Made by a program: the position numbers and the translations under genes
Origin: JAPLST01 sp964397565
GTDB taxonomy: Bacteria; Auribacterota; UBA3054; JAPLST01
NCBI GenBank assembly: GCA_964397565.1
Contig: CAYNJC010000002.1
Span: 135,390 to 199,389, forward strand
Length of the DNA stretch: 64,000 bases
Direction of reading: 5' to 3'
Notes under the pieces: generated by a model
Databases searched by the model: none
What the model saw: the letters and a program-made list of their open reading frames with translations, nothing else
Told to the model about the DNA's origin: nothing
Shown here: positions 1 to 8,980 of the stretch, one piece after another
How positions within the stretch are numbered: position 1 is the stretch's first letter
How the letters are laid out: the number at the start of each line of letters is the position of its first letter

Positions 1-830
1 GCGGCGGTGACACAACAACCGAGCAGGAAGTCCGCGATTACGCCTACAACCTGTACCACGCCAAACATCCGCACGCCGATCCCAAGGCGCTCCCAAAGTT
101 TTTTGTCACGGCCGATGCCGTCAGCCCGCGTGAGCATATCGAGATGCAAGCCGCGCTGCAACCCTTTGTTGACAGCTCGATTTCGAAGACGATCAACGTG
201 CCGACCGCCTTGCCTTTCGAAGAGTTCCGCGACATTTATATGATGGCCTTCGACAAAGGGCTGAAGGGCTGCACGACCTTTCGTCCCAACGCCAACATCA
301 CCGGCGTGCTCGTCAGCAAGGATGCGCCCGCCGCCGCCGCACCCGCCGATGACAAGGCGCGCGCCAAGGCCGACCTGCAATCCACCGACGCCGCCTTCCT
401 GAGTGCCCGGCCCATTCAATTGCACGGCACCACCTACAAGCTGACCACGCCGCTCTCCGGCCAGGCGCTCTATATCACGATCAACGACATCACCGAAGAC
501 AATGGCCGGGTGCGCCCCTTCGAGTTGTTCATCAACAGCAAGAATTTGCAGCATTTCAGTTGGATGGTGGCGATGACGCGCCTGATCTCGGCCGTCTTCC
601 GCCGCACGGCCGATCCAACCTTTCTGGTCGAGGAGCTCAAGAGTGTCTTTGACCCGAACGGTGGCTACTTCAAGCAGGGGCACTACGTGCCGTCGCTGGT
701 GGCTGAGATCGGCGAGCAGATCGGCCAGCATCTGCTGAAGCTGGGCCTTGGCTCGCGCGCCGACGACGAAGACGAGCAAATCGCCGCCAAAGCACCGACC
801 AAAGCCGCCGTGGCCAAGCCCGCCCGATAG
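1..830 (+). CDS. nrdJ: Adenosylcobalamin-dependent ribonucleotide reductase (class II), C-terminal part
   Basis: The reading frame is open from base 3 and its start lies outside the window. It encodes the end of a B12-dependent ribonucleotide reductase, the cytoplasmic enzyme that makes deoxyribonucleotides without oxygen. The family signature VDSSISKTINVP is followed by GLKGCTTFRPN, which belongs to the end of the ten-stranded catalytic barrel. After it comes a stretch resembling the TSCPD-type accessory domain (LYITINDI, then ELFINSK, LKSVFDPNGGYFKQG). The protein ends in an acidic and Ala/Lys-rich tail. The cysteine pair usual in the C-terminal tail of long NrdJ proteins, which re-reduces the active site, is not present in this frame, and no cysteine-rich continuation is seen in other frames. 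Family assignment is secure; the tail remark is a comparison from memory. Confidence 0.93.
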   Translation, partial: GGDTTTEQEVRDYAYNLYHAKHPHADPKALPKFFVTADAVSPREHIEMQAALQPFVDSSISKTINVPTALPFEEFRDIYMMAFDKGLKGCTTFRPNANITGVLVSKDAPAAAAPADDKARAKADLQSTDAAFLSARPIQLHGTTYKLTTPLSGQALYITINDITEDNGRVRPFELFINSKNLQHFSWMVAMTRLISAVFRRTADPTFLVEELKSVFDPNGGYFKQGHYVPSLVAEIGEQIGQHLLKLGLGSRADDEDEQIAAKAPTKAAVAKPAR

Positions 831-965
831 CGCAGGCTTTGGGCCAGTCCCGCCATCGGCGTGGATGGGCGCCGCTTCCCTGCGGCGATCTGTTGCCCCC
901 CGCCAGAATTTATCCGTAATTTTCGCCGATGTCGCATGGCATCGCCACACAAGCCCAAGAAGCTA

Positions 966-1000
966 TTAACATTGAGCATTCAACATTGAACATCGAACGG
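966..1000. repeat. Degenerate heptamer array (5 units)
   Basis: Five 7-base units in unbroken register: TTAACAT, TGAGCAT, TCAACAT, TGAACAT, CGAACGG. Unlike most arrays in the window, it does not abut a start codon; the next gene begins at 1179. Confidence 0.75.
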
Positions 1001-1106
1001 AAGGCGCAGCACCACCGTCGTGCGGCCATAGGCCGCTTTATTAATTATCGCGGCGCGCGAGAATCTACCGCGAACGAATTTCCTCCGCCACACCGGCTAC
1101 CGATTG

Positions 1107-1115
1107 TGCTATAAT
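1107..1115 (+). promoter_or_regulatory. Extended -10 promoter upstream of the 1179 gene
   Basis: TGCTATAAT matches the extended -10 pattern TGnTATAAT. The -35 position (about 1087-1092) is poor. A transcript starting near 1122 would give the 1179 gene a leader of about 57 bases. Confidence 0.55.
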
Positions 1116-1178
1116 CAGCGATGGACAGATACTACCTTCATTGGCACGAGTTCATAAGGATAAACACAGGTTTGATTC

Positions 1179-3539
1179 ATGACAAAGCGCGCAATCGTCA
1201 TTTCCGGCGTGCTGCTGGTGCTGATCGGCATAGCGACCTGGCTTGTGTGGCCAGGTGCCAAACCCAGATCACCGGCACAGACACCGATGCCGACACTGGC
1301 GCGCACGGTGCCCGCGCATGCACACAAACGTCAGGTGAACAAGGAACCGACACCAATCATAGTGTCGCATCCCGCACCGGATTCAGCATGCGCCATTCGC
1401 GGCGACATCCGCCGTAGCAGTGGCGAAGCGATCTCCGGCGCGTTCGTCTGGGCTGAACTGGCCGAAGACACTGAAACTTCGCGGCGCTGGCAGTTCTTGA
1501 TCGAGCGCGGCAGATGCACAAGTGTCGGTGACCAGGTCGGCACCGATGCTGACGGCGCCTTCATACTGCCGGCGCTGTCACTGGCACGCCCGGTGGTTGT
1601 GCGCTACTATGTGCCGAGCGAGACGTATGGCGGCGTCGGCCCGTTTGATGTGCAACATCCGCCGCCGGCCTGGCTCATCGTGGTTGTCAGCAGCGGTGGT
1701 CGTTTGTATGGCGTACTCAAATCGAGTGACGGTGTCCCGGTGACCAACGCTGATGTGCAGCTTGCATGTCACACCACAACAAGCAATGGCAGCCCGGCGA
1801 CGTCGTCTCGCATCCTGCATGTGGATATCGAAGAGGACGGAACATACTTTTCGCATGTGTTGCCCGCCGGCAGCTACTCGGTCTCGTTCAACGCGCCGGG
1901 CTACAAGCGCGCCGAGACACGCGAACGCCTTACCGTCCGTGAAGACGAGCTGACGCCGTGCGACATGGTTTTTGAATTTGACGAGCGGCAACAACCGCAC
2001 CTGTATGGCGGCACTGTGCTGGACTGGAACACCAAGCTGCCTGTGCCGAATGTCACCGTGACGTATAAACAGGATGCCTGCGTGACCACGGATATCAACG
2101 GCCGATTTGTTTTTCAGGATATAGGTGGCTACGCGAGATTTTCGCACGCTGACTATGTGCCGATCAGCTCGAGTGTGCCGGAGGGTACCAACGCAACAGT
2201 TTGTCTGTCTGCCGCAGCGGTTGTGGAAGTCTTTGTCTGGACGTACGACGGCAAACCCTTCACCAATATCAGCGCGCAGCTTCATGGCCCGATTGGTAAC
2301 TTGTGGCGCTTTGGGCAAACACTGCAAAACATGATGGATGCTTCTACGACAGGCAATCATGTCATGCTTGAGAATGTGCCGGTGCATTTCGCGCCCATGT
2401 GCGCCCGAGTTTATAACAATTCTCGTTTTGTTGCATTTAGCGACGCATTCACACCCACGCCGGGAACGCGCACGCGCGTCGATGTGCGCCTGCCGGCTTT
2501 CGCCACGTTAACGGTGGCATTTTCAGCACCAATTGCTCCGACCGATCCGCACGTGCGAGTGTACACGCACGATCCCGGCGGTGAAGACAACTTGTTCAGA
2601 CATGATTATGACTTTACGAAATCAAGCAATGCGTGGACCTGTAGTGAGATACCCGCCGGACCATACCGACTCGAGGTGGTCGCGCCGGGATTGCAATTGA
2701 CCACCAACATCGCCGTGGCGGCGCCCAGCGCGGAAGTGTTGATCAATCTTCCTGGACAAGGTGTCATTGCCGGTCGTGTGCGCGACGCGAGCGGGAAACC
2801 TGTTAGCGTGTGGGCAAGCGCGCTCACCGGTGATTACGCTGCGGTTGATGACCTGCACCGCCTAGTGATCGTGCGGTATACTTCGAACGATGAACCGGGT
2901 GAGTTTGCCATTAAAGGCCTTGATCCCACGCTGCGCTACTTTGTTGAGATAACGTCACACAATTTCACCAATATTCTCCTGCACGATGTTGCGCCGAACG
3001 GCCCGTTGATCGACATCCGTCTGCCACGCATGGCGCGCGTCACCGGCATGGTCACAGATGCCGACGGCAAGGCATTGAAGGCACAGGTCAGCGTGGACGC
3101 GGACCAGCGCGTGGCATGCCACGGCGATTTTCTGGTTTCGCCTGTGTATCCCGGCCCGCACATCCTTTATGTCGCGGCGGATGGCTATGCGCCGCTGCGC
3201 CTGCCCATTGAAGTTGGCGACACGGATCTCGACGTTGGTGCTGTCGTGCCGCGTGAGCGCGGCATCAGCCTGCGCGGCCGGGTTGTCAAAATGAATGGCG
3301 ACGCGGCAGCGGACTGGCGCGTGTCTTGCTTCGAATTGTCGCCTGTTGATGAGACGGTACAGTACCATGACAGTGTTTCTTCGCAGGCTGACGGCACCTT
3401 TGTCTTAACGCATGTGCCACCGACAATTCGTCTCGAAATCCGCATCGCGGGGCCAAGCAATGAATGTAATGCCATAGATGTTAGGAACATCACGGCCGAC
3501 AAAGATCTGGGTGATATCCCGTGCAGGCCGCGCGAATAA
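1179..3539 (+). CDS. Membrane-anchored protein with tandem carboxypeptidase-regulatory-like (CnaB/Ig-like) domains
   Basis: A 786-residue exported protein. Residues about 5-22 form a hydrophobic signal or anchor segment after the charged start MTKR, so the bulk should lie outside the membrane. The rest is a string of about six to seven beta-sandwich repeats of the CarboxypepD_reg type. Each has the pattern G-x-V-x-D-x-x-G-x-P-(V/I) followed by a DGxF/GxFxx-(L/I) strand: ISGAFVWAE, VTNADVQL, TVLDWNTKLPVPNVTVTY with DINGRFVF, GRVRDASGKPV, GMVTDADGKALKAQV, GRVVKMNGD with DGTFVLTHVPP. No peptidase catalytic domain is visible. Such arrays usually serve as extracellular scaffold or adhesion modules. 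The function is not known. A strong promoter-like -10 box sits 64 bases upstream. Confidence 0.8.
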   Translation: MTKRAIVISGVLLVLIGIATWLVWPGAKPRSPAQTPMPTLARTVPAHAHKRQVNKEPTPIIVSHPAPDSACAIRGDIRRSSGEAISGAFVWAELAEDTETSRRWQFLIERGRCTSVGDQVGTDADGAFILPALSLARPVVVRYYVPSETYGGVGPFDVQHPPPAWLIVVVSSGGRLYGVLKSSDGVPVTNADVQLACHTTTSNGSPATSSRILHVDIEEDGTYFSHVLPAGSYSVSFNAPGYKRAETRERLTVREDELTPCDMVFEFDERQQPHLYGGTVLDWNTKLPVPNVTVTYKQDACVTTDINGRFVFQDIGGYARFSHADYVPISSSVPEGTNATVCLSAAAVVEVFVWTYDGKPFTNISAQLHGPIGNLWRFGQTLQNMMDASTTGNHVMLENVPVHFAPMCARVYNNSRFVAFSDAFTPTPGTRTRVDVRLPAFATLTVAFSAPIAPTDPHVRVYTHDPGGEDNLFRHDYDFTKSSNAWTCSEIPAGPYRLEVVAPGLQLTTNIAVAAPSAEVLINLPGQGVIAGRVRDASGKPVSVWASALTGDYAAVDDLHRLVIVRYTSNDEPGEFAIKGLDPTLRYFVEITSHNFTNILLHDVAPNGPLIDIRLPRMARVTGMVTDADGKALKAQVSVDADQRVACHGDFLVSPVYPGPHILYVAADGYAPLRLPIEVGDTDLDVGAVVPRERGISLRGRVVKMNGDAAADWRVSCFELSPVDETVQYHDSVSSQADGTFVLTHVPPTIRLEIRIAGPSNECNAIDVRNITADKDLGDIPCRPRE

Positions 3540-3606
3540 CGCGCATTGCGGCTGTACATTTCCCGCGCGGAACGTTACAATGGATGCAACCTTAAGGATG
3601 GCAGCC

Positions 3607-6597
3607 ATGGTATTCTTTGGTATTCTCTTGATGCTGTTCCTGGCCGTCTGCTGCCTGGTCGGCTTTGTCAAGATCATGATCTGGGTGATCAACGGCTTGA
3701 TCGCCTTGTTCTCGAGTCCTACGCCCGCGCCGCCGCCCGAACCGATGGTGCCTGACGTGCAAGCGGTGGAATTACACGACACGGCGCCACCAGTCACACC
3801 GCGCGCCGCCGAGCCCGTCCTTTCGTCGGACACACCGTTTGCATTCTCCCTGCCGCCGGAAACCGATGACGCACGCTACCAGCGCATACGGCGGCTGGCC
3901 GAGGTGTTGACCCGCAATGCGCTGAATGCCGGCATTGTCTGCGCCGGCGTCGCCGCCTTCGGCGCGTTGTACCACTATCGCGCAATGTTGTCCGGCCCGC
4001 TGAAACTGGCGCTGCTGTTCACCTGCATGTGTGCCGTGTACCTGCTCGGCCGCTGGCTGTACACGCGCCGCGGCTATCCGCGTACGGGTCTGGCGCTGAT
4101 GGGCATCAGCGCCGTCTGGCTGCCACTGAATTATTACGCCGCTATTTTGTTCAAGGTGCTCGAGGTGCGCACTCATCCAGCGTTGGCTTGGTGCGGCGTC
4201 TTCACGGTGTGCGCACTGATCTACATGGCCATGGCCCGGCAGCTGCATGCGCGCATCTTTGCGGCGCTGGCATTGCTGGCGTGGCTGGCCGCCGTCGCCT
4301 GCGGCCTGTGGGATGCAACCCATGCGCGCGCGGTCTGGCAGATTGTGTTTGGTGGCCTGGCGTTTGGATTGCTGGGGCTCAGCACCCTGCGCTGGTCCGG
4401 CGCGCGCAGTTATCGTCTGGCGGCGGTCTGGCTGGCCCTGCTGGTGGGCTGCGGCGCGTTTGCCGTGAGTTGTGTGCCGTTCGGTGGTGTGCCCGCGGAA
4501 TATCGCAGCGAGGAGCTGTGGTTCCGCTGCGCCCTGCTGGCCCTGTTTCTGCATGGCTTCACCGTGCGCATTGCGCGCGGCTGGGCGGCGTTGGCAACGG
4601 CAGGTGCGCTGGTGTGCGCGACCGGCATGTTGAACGACGCCTGGGGCCAATCCTTGAATATTCTGCCGTGGGCACTGATGGCCGGCCTATTGTTGCTGCT
4701 GCACCTGACCGCGCCGCGGCGCAGCCCGACAGCCCGCATGGTGCATCTAACCGGCTTTGTCGCCAGTCTGCTCTTGTGCGGCCTGCTGGGCGTGATTGTC
4801 TGCGCCCGCGGCTCGATCTGGGGCGGCAACATTCTGGCCTTGGCGCTGTGCGTCGGGCTCTGCGCGGGAAGCCATGTGATGTGGCGCGCGTCAATCGCGC
4901 TGGCGGGCGCCTGGGGCTTCGCGTTTCTGCTGGTCTTGGCCGGCGCGCGCAGTTATGGCGACACGTGGGATCAGACGATCTGGTTGATCACCCTTGGTCT
5001 GGCGGCCTTGAGCGGCCTGAATGCCCTACTGCCCAAGTACTGGCGCGGCGGCACGCCCATGCAGGCACTCTGGCTGGCCAGCGGCGCGACGGCGGCGGCT
5101 TATCTGCTGGTGCTGGCGTGCCTGCCGCACCTGCCGCAGTATGCGCCTCACAGTGCCGTCTCGTGCTGCCTCCTATGGTTTCTGTTGCTGGTCACTTATC
5201 GCGATAGCATCACGGCCATCGGCCTCAGTTCTGCCGCGCAACTGCTGTGGCTGGTCGTCGTGCTGGCGTATATGCGCCACGCCGCGCCCGGGCTGCTGCG
5301 AATCAGCATTGTGTGCGCCGCACTCGGCATGCTCACGGCAACTGTCGTTTCCTGGATAGACCGCACGCGTCTGCCGCGCATTCTGACGCACCATCTGAAT
5401 TTGCTTTTCAATCTTGCGGATTCTCTGCTGGTGATGCTGCTCGCCGGGACCTTTGTTTATGCCGTGCAGTGCACCTCGCTGCGCACGCTGGCGCTCATGG
5501 AAGCCGGCCTGCTGCTCCCCTTTGGCGTGTGCTGGCTGGGCCTGTTTGTGCTTGGCATGCGGCGCCATCCTGATGACACCCGCGCCATTCTCGGCAGTCT
5601 GGCGTCATTGGTGTTTTACTATCTGGCGGTGACGTGCCTGCTGCGGACCCAGTTCGCCGGCCTCACGCCGTTCGTGTTCTACAACGCGGTGGTGCTGAGC
5701 GCCGGTGCATGCCTGGTTGCCGTCGTGTTCTGGCATTCACGCTGGCGCAGGCAGGCTTGGATCTATCACCTCGTCGCGCTGCTGCCCTTGGTGTTTTGCT
5801 GCTGCTATGCCTTTAAACATTGGACCCCGTTGTGGCAGGTATGCCTGCTACTCTGGCTTGCGCATACGCTGCTGGCCGGCGTCACCCGCACCACGCTGGC
5901 CACCATCCAGGCGCAAGCGGCCACCATCCTGTGTGCCCTGACGCTCGGCTATTTGTGGCGCCCAGATATTCTCGGCTTTGCCCACGGGCTACTGCTCTGC
6001 GGTGCGGCGCTTGGCGCGCTGGCCTTGCTGTTCTCGTTCTTTGAGCGCGCGGCCTTGGCGCGGCTGCATGGCACCATCGCGGTCCTAGCTTGGGTCACGG
6101 CCTATTTCCTTTACTTGCGCGGGTACCATGTGGACGAGCTGGCCGCATGGCTCTGGCTGCCGGCCGCGTTGATTATTGTCATCACCGATCTGGCCCGCCG
6201 CCACGATGCCCTCACACTGGCCGCGCGCAATGCTATACAATTGCTCGGTCTATTGCTATACTTTGGGCCGACCTATCTCAACGTCGTGCACGACCGCGCG
6301 CTGGCCGATCATGTCATCGTCTTGCTGAGCGCCAGCGTCTTGTGTGCCGCGGCGATGGGCCGGCGTAACCGCTTCCTGTTCCATGCCGCACTGGCGATCA
6401 TCTGTGTGGATGTCGTCACTCTCGTGATTCAGGTCGTGCGCTTCGGGCAAGTACCCTGGTTTGTGCCCGTCGCGCTGGCGGCGTGCCTGCTGATCGGCAT
6501 CGGTTTGTTGTTCGAGAAGAATCTCAATCTACTGATCAAGCAGCGCATGCATTCGTTGCGCGCCGCCTATTCTGCGTTCTTTGACTCCTGGGAATAA
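3607..6597 (+). CDS. Very large polytopic inner-membrane protein
   Basis: About 996 residues, almost wholly hydrophobic after residue 100. Residues 1-35 form a first membrane segment. They are followed by a Pro-rich and acidic linker of about 80 residues (PTPAPPPEP, PPVTPRAAEP), and then by roughly two dozen or more membrane segments up to the C-terminus. The frame is open from 3478. The ATG at 3607 is preferred because AAGGA lies 8 bases before it (3594-3598); ATGs at 3580 and 3598 lack such spacing. The layout (N-terminal linker, then a long uninterrupted run of helices) resembles the poorly understood DUF2339/DUF2157-type membrane proteins. No transporter or enzyme motif is recognised, so no function is assigned. 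Confidence 0.75.
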   Translation: MVFFGILLMLFLAVCCLVGFVKIMIWVINGLIALFSSPTPAPPPEPMVPDVQAVELHDTAPPVTPRAAEPVLSSDTPFAFSLPPETDDARYQRIRRLAEVLTRNALNAGIVCAGVAAFGALYHYRAMLSGPLKLALLFTCMCAVYLLGRWLYTRRGYPRTGLALMGISAVWLPLNYYAAILFKVLEVRTHPALAWCGVFTVCALIYMAMARQLHARIFAALALLAWLAAVACGLWDATHARAVWQIVFGGLAFGLLGLSTLRWSGARSYRLAAVWLALLVGCGAFAVSCVPFGGVPAEYRSEELWFRCALLALFLHGFTVRIARGWAALATAGALVCATGMLNDAWGQSLNILPWALMAGLLLLLHLTAPRRSPTARMVHLTGFVASLLLCGLLGVIVCARGSIWGGNILALALCVGLCAGSHVMWRASIALAGAWGFAFLLVLAGARSYGDTWDQTIWLITLGLAALSGLNALLPKYWRGGTPMQALWLASGATAAAYLLVLACLPHLPQYAPHSAVSCCLLWFLLLVTYRDSITAIGLSSAAQLLWLVVVLAYMRHAAPGLLRISIVCAALGMLTATVVSWIDRTRLPRILTHHLNLLFNLADSLLVMLLAGTFVYAVQCTSLRTLALMEAGLLLPFGVCWLGLFVLGMRRHPDDTRAILGSLASLVFYYLAVTCLLRTQFAGLTPFVFYNAVVLSAGACLVAVVFWHSRWRRQAWIYHLVALLPLVFCCCYAFKHWTPLWQVCLLLWLAHTLLAGVTRTTLATIQAQAATILCALTLGYLWRPDILGFAHGLLLCGAALGALALLFSFFERAALARLHGTIAVLAWVTAYFLYLRGYHVDELAAWLWLPAALIIVITDLARRHDALTLAARNAIQLLGLLLYFGPTYLNVVHDRALADHVIVLLSASVLCAAAMGRRNRFLFHAALAIICVDVVTLVIQVVRFGQVPWFVPVALAACLLIGIGLLFEKNLNLLIKQRMHSLRAAYSAFFDSWE

Positions 6598-6615
6598 CCT
6601 CAACACCCCATCGCC

Positions 6616-7425
6616 ATGAAAGCCTACAAAAACATTGATTTTCTGAACAGTCCCGACGCGCGCGAAATTCGCATTCTATGTGAATTCATCGAGCCGCGCA
6701 CGCGCTTGCGCAAATACAAAGTGCGCGACACGGTTGTCTTTTACGGCTCGGCCCGGATCAAGTCGCAGAAAGACGCCCAGGCCATGCTGCGCGCCGCCAA
6801 AGCGGATGTTGCCAAAAACCCAAAAAGCAAAAAGGCACACGCCGCGCTGACCTTTGCCCAGCATCAAGTCTTCCTCGCCCGCTACTATGAAGACGCCGTC
6901 GAACTCGCCCGCCTGCTCACCGACTGGTCGATCAAGGAGCGTGACCGCGCCGTCTATGTCTGCTCCGGTGGCGGGCCCGGTATCATGGAAGCCGCCAACA
7001 AAGGCGCGCGCCTGGTCAAAGGCGGCAAAGGCATCGGCTTCAACATCAGTTTGCCCTATGAGCAGGATCCCAATCCGTACATCACCGACGAGCTCAGTTT
7101 TGACTTTCACTACTTCTTCATCCGCAAATTCTGGTTCGTCTACCTGGCCAAGGCGCTGGTCGTGTTCCCCGGCGGCTACGGCACGCTCGACGAGTTCTTT
7201 GAGCTGCTGACGCTGATCCAGACCGGCAAGACCAAGAAGAAAATGGCGATCGTGCTGTATGGCTCCGAGTATTGGGACAAGGTCCTCAATCTCAAGCCGA
7301 TGGCCGAAATGGGCTTGATCAGCAAGGAAGATTTGAAGCTCTTCAAGACCTGCGACACCCCGCAGGAAACCTTCGCGTACCTCAAGCAACGCTTGGTGAA
7401 CATCAAGCAGGTGGTGAGACTCTAA
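6616..7425 (+). CDS. LOG-family protein (TIGR00730-type nucleotide 5'-monophosphate phosphoribohydrolase)
   Basis: 269 residues. The two LOG/'lysine decarboxylase-like' signatures are clear. CSGGGPGIMEAANKGA is at about residue 118, and PGGYGTLDEFFEL at about 188, where the Glu and Gly-rich loop bind the ribose-phosphate. Proven members hydrolyse nucleoside monophosphates (for example cytokinin riboside 5'-phosphate or AMP) to free base and ribose 5-phosphate. The older name 'lysine decarboxylase' is wrong for the family. The N-terminal 60 residues, before the Rossmann core, make it longer than the roughly 190-residue plant-type LOG and place it with the longer bacterial subfamily. It starts 18 bases after the preceding stop, so it may be cotranscribed with the membrane protein. 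No Shine-Dalgarno is visible. Confidence 0.85.
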   Translation: MKAYKNIDFLNSPDAREIRILCEFIEPRTRLRKYKVRDTVVFYGSARIKSQKDAQAMLRAAKADVAKNPKSKKAHAALTFAQHQVFLARYYEDAVELARLLTDWSIKERDRAVYVCSGGGPGIMEAANKGARLVKGGKGIGFNISLPYEQDPNPYITDELSFDFHYFFIRKFWFVYLAKALVVFPGGYGTLDEFFELLTLIQTGKTKKKMAIVLYGSEYWDKVLNLKPMAEMGLISKEDLKLFKTCDTPQETFAYLKQRLVNIKQVVRL

Positions 7426-7466
7426 GGCCTGCTTCCGGCGTGGCGCAGATTCTGTGAGTTGAAATG

Positions 7467-7501
7467 ACTGACGAAGGACCGGGGACGGAGAACGGGGGGA
7501 C
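7467..7501. repeat. Degenerate heptamer array, G-rich version (5 units)
   Basis: Units ACTGACG, AAGGACC, GGGGACG, GAGAACG, GGGGGAC keep a 7-base register. It lies 40 bases after the LOG-family gene and is not next to a start codon. Confidence 0.6.
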
Positions 7502-7555
7502 GCAGAAAAGCTGACAACTGCTGCCATGCTGACGTGGTCAGCTAAGGCACCAGCC

Positions 7556-7665
7556 AGTCCCGCCATCGGCGTGGACACGCCACGCGCGCCGCGCGCGGCA
7601 TGCCGTCTGAGTGTCACCAACGCCGGCAAGGCGGTCAGGCCCTTGACGCCGTCAGAATTTATCCG
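7556..7665. repeat. Second copy of a two-part intergenic module
   Basis: The 20 bases at 7556-7575 are identical to 846-865, and 13 bases at 7653-7665 are identical to 904-916. The sequence between the two parts differs in length and content. A diverged third copy of the first part is at about 12242-12261. Confidence 0.65.
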
Positions 7666-7731
7666 CAGATGACGCAGACAGCCAAGCCGGGCGGCGTGGC
7701 CACAATTCAGCGGCGATGCTGCACTCGCCGT

Positions 7732-7754
7732 CCGCCCGCCGCGTGGGCGGTTTT
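7732..7754 (+). terminator. Rho-independent terminator candidate
   Basis: An 8-base stem CCGCCCGC pairs with GTGGGCGG (one G-T pair) across a 3-base loop and is followed by TTTT. It is about 300 bases downstream of the LOG-family stop. Confidence 0.5.
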
Positions 7755-7946
7755 ACATACTAATGAATGCGCTTACTAGGTGTCATGCCAATTGTAGCCG
7801 CGGGCGCTGACCGCGGCTGCAGAAGCCGCCCTCACCGCGGGCGGCTACAAGTACACTGCAACGTAGAAAGCGCTCTCATGAGTAATCATTCGCCGCCCAT
7901 GCTGTGTTTCGTTGCCAAAGACATTACCGCAGAAACTACCGCAGAG

Positions 7947-7975
7947 TTGACTTGCCGGGCCGGATCGCGTATACT
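7947..7975 (+). promoter_or_regulatory. queD-folE promoter, leaderless type
   Basis: TTGACT (7947-7952), 17-base spacer, TATACT (7970-7975). The ATG at 7984 is only 8 bases after the -10 box, exactly where transcription should begin, and there is no Shine-Dalgarno. The mRNA is therefore predicted to be leaderless. Confidence 0.75.
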
Positions 7976-7983
7976 TTCAGATA

Positions 7984-8421
7984 ATGACAGCAACGCAGAC
8001 CACCGTGATGACCGTCAGCCGCACGATTGAGTTTTGTGCGGCGCACCGGCTCTGCAATCCGGCCTGGAGCGCGGCCGAGAACGAGCGCGTCTATGGGCGC
8101 TGCAGCAATCCCGGCGGCCATGGTCACAATTACGAGTTGACCATCAGCGTCAGCGGCCCCAAGGACGCGGCCAGCGGGATGATCGTTAATGTGACGGCGC
8201 TGCGCGATGTGCTGCGGGAAGAGGTGGTCGACCAGCTCGACCATCGCAATTTGAACACGGATGTTGCGTTTCTCGCGGGCGTCATCACCACCATGGAAAA
8301 TCTGGCGGAGAAGATTGCGGCGCGGCTGATGCCGCGCTTGCAGGCGCTGGGCGTGCGGCTGGTGTCGCTCGCGCTGGCAGAATCCGATCATAATCGCGTT
8401 ATGGTTCACTTTCATGACTGA
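7984..8421 (+). CDS. queD: 6-pyruvoyl-tetrahydropterin synthase / 6-carboxytetrahydropterin synthase (QueD family)
   Basis: 145 residues. The zinc-site histidines are in CAAHRL (residue about 20) and GGHGHNYEL (about 49), and the catalytic Cys is in YGRCSNP. DHRNLN carries the catalytic His region. The enzyme turns 7,8-dihydroneopterin triphosphate, the product of FolE encoded next door, into 6-carboxy- or 6-pyruvoyl-tetrahydropterin, for queuosine or for a biopterin-like cofactor. The motif RCSNPGGHGHNY is closer to the PTPS type than to E. coli QueD, so the exact product is open. No queC or queE is present in the window. Start 7984 follows from the promoter position; an in-frame ATG at 8008 is possible. 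It overlaps folE by 8 bases. Confidence 0.88.
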   Translation: MTATQTTVMTVSRTIEFCAAHRLCNPAWSAAENERVYGRCSNPGGHGHNYELTISVSGPKDAASGMIVNVTALRDVLREEVVDQLDHRNLNTDVAFLAGVITTMENLAEKIAARLMPRLQALGVRLVSLALAESDHNRVMVHFHD

Positions 8422-8980
8422 TCTTGAGTTTTACACGGAATTTATTCGGCGGATCGGCGATGACCCCGCCCGCGCGGGCTTGCAGCGCACCCCCGAGCGG
8501 ATGCAGGAATCGTATGCCTTTCTCACATCGGGCTATCGCATCAATCTTGAAGACGAGCTGCAGACCGCCATCTTTGAAGAGAAATATGATGAAATGGTAT
8601 TGGTCAAGCATATCAATTTTTTCAGCTTGTGCGAGCATCACCTGCTGCCGTTCTTTGGCAAAATCCACGTGGCGTACATTCCGCACGGACGCGTGATCGG
8701 CTTGAGCAAGATTCCGCGGATTGTGGATGTGTACTCGCGGCGCTTGCAGCTGCAGGAACGGATGACCGCGCAGATTGCCGAATGCCTGATGCAGCATTTG
8801 CGGCCGTGGGGCGTGGGCGTGGTATGCGAGGCGATGCATTTGTGCATGGCGATGCGCGGCGTGCAGAAGGTGAAATCGTACACGACAACCAGCGCGATGG
8901 AAGGCGGCTTCAAGAGCGACGCGCGCACGCGCCAGGAGTTCCTGCACTTGATCAGCTTGCCGGAAGTGCACGGAGCGTGA
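8414..8980 (+). CDS. folE: GTP cyclohydrolase I
   Basis: 188 residues, the usual length for FolE. It converts GTP to 7,8-dihydroneopterin triphosphate plus formate, the first step of folate, biopterin and queuosine synthesis. Zinc ligands are visible as Cys and His in FFSLCEHHLLPF and the second Cys in HLCMAMRGV. GKIHVAYIPHGRVIGLSK and the QERMTAQIAE helix are standard. It overlaps the end of queD and its stop overlaps the next start (TGATG), so the three genes should be translationally coupled. Confidence 0.95.
   Translation: MTDLEFYTEFIRRIGDDPARAGLQRTPERMQESYAFLTSGYRINLEDELQTAIFEEKYDEMVLVKHINFFSLCEHHLLPFFGKIHVAYIPHGRVIGLSKIPRIVDVYSRRLQLQERMTAQIAECLMQHLRPWGVGVVCEAMHLCMAMRGVQKVKSYTTTSAMEGGFKSDARTRQEFLHLISLPEVHGA

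Larger units (their letters stand above)
831..1178. other. Intergenic region after nrdJ with repeat modules
   Basis: No credible gene. It holds a 20-base module at 846-865 (AGTCCCGCCATCGGCGTGGA) and a 13-base module at 904-916 (CAGAATTTATCCG). Both recur in the same order at 7556-7575 and 7653-7665. A heptamer array lies at 966-1000 and an extended -10 promoter at 1107-1115. Confidence 0.7.
7426..7983. other. Long intergenic region with several repeats and hairpins
   Basis: 558 bases without a credible gene. It contains a G-rich heptamer array (7467-7501), the second copy of the CCCGCC/GAATTTATCCG module pair, a terminator-like hairpin (7732-7754), a large inverted repeat with 10-base arms TTGTAGCCGC (7792-7801) and its complement (7841-7850), and the queD promoter. 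Confidence 0.7.

Noticed and set aside
1121..1417. 98-codon frame starting right after a TATAAT box
   Set aside because: It overlaps the well-supported 1179 gene in another frame and its product has no recognisable feature. The promoter more likely serves the 1179 gene with a leader.
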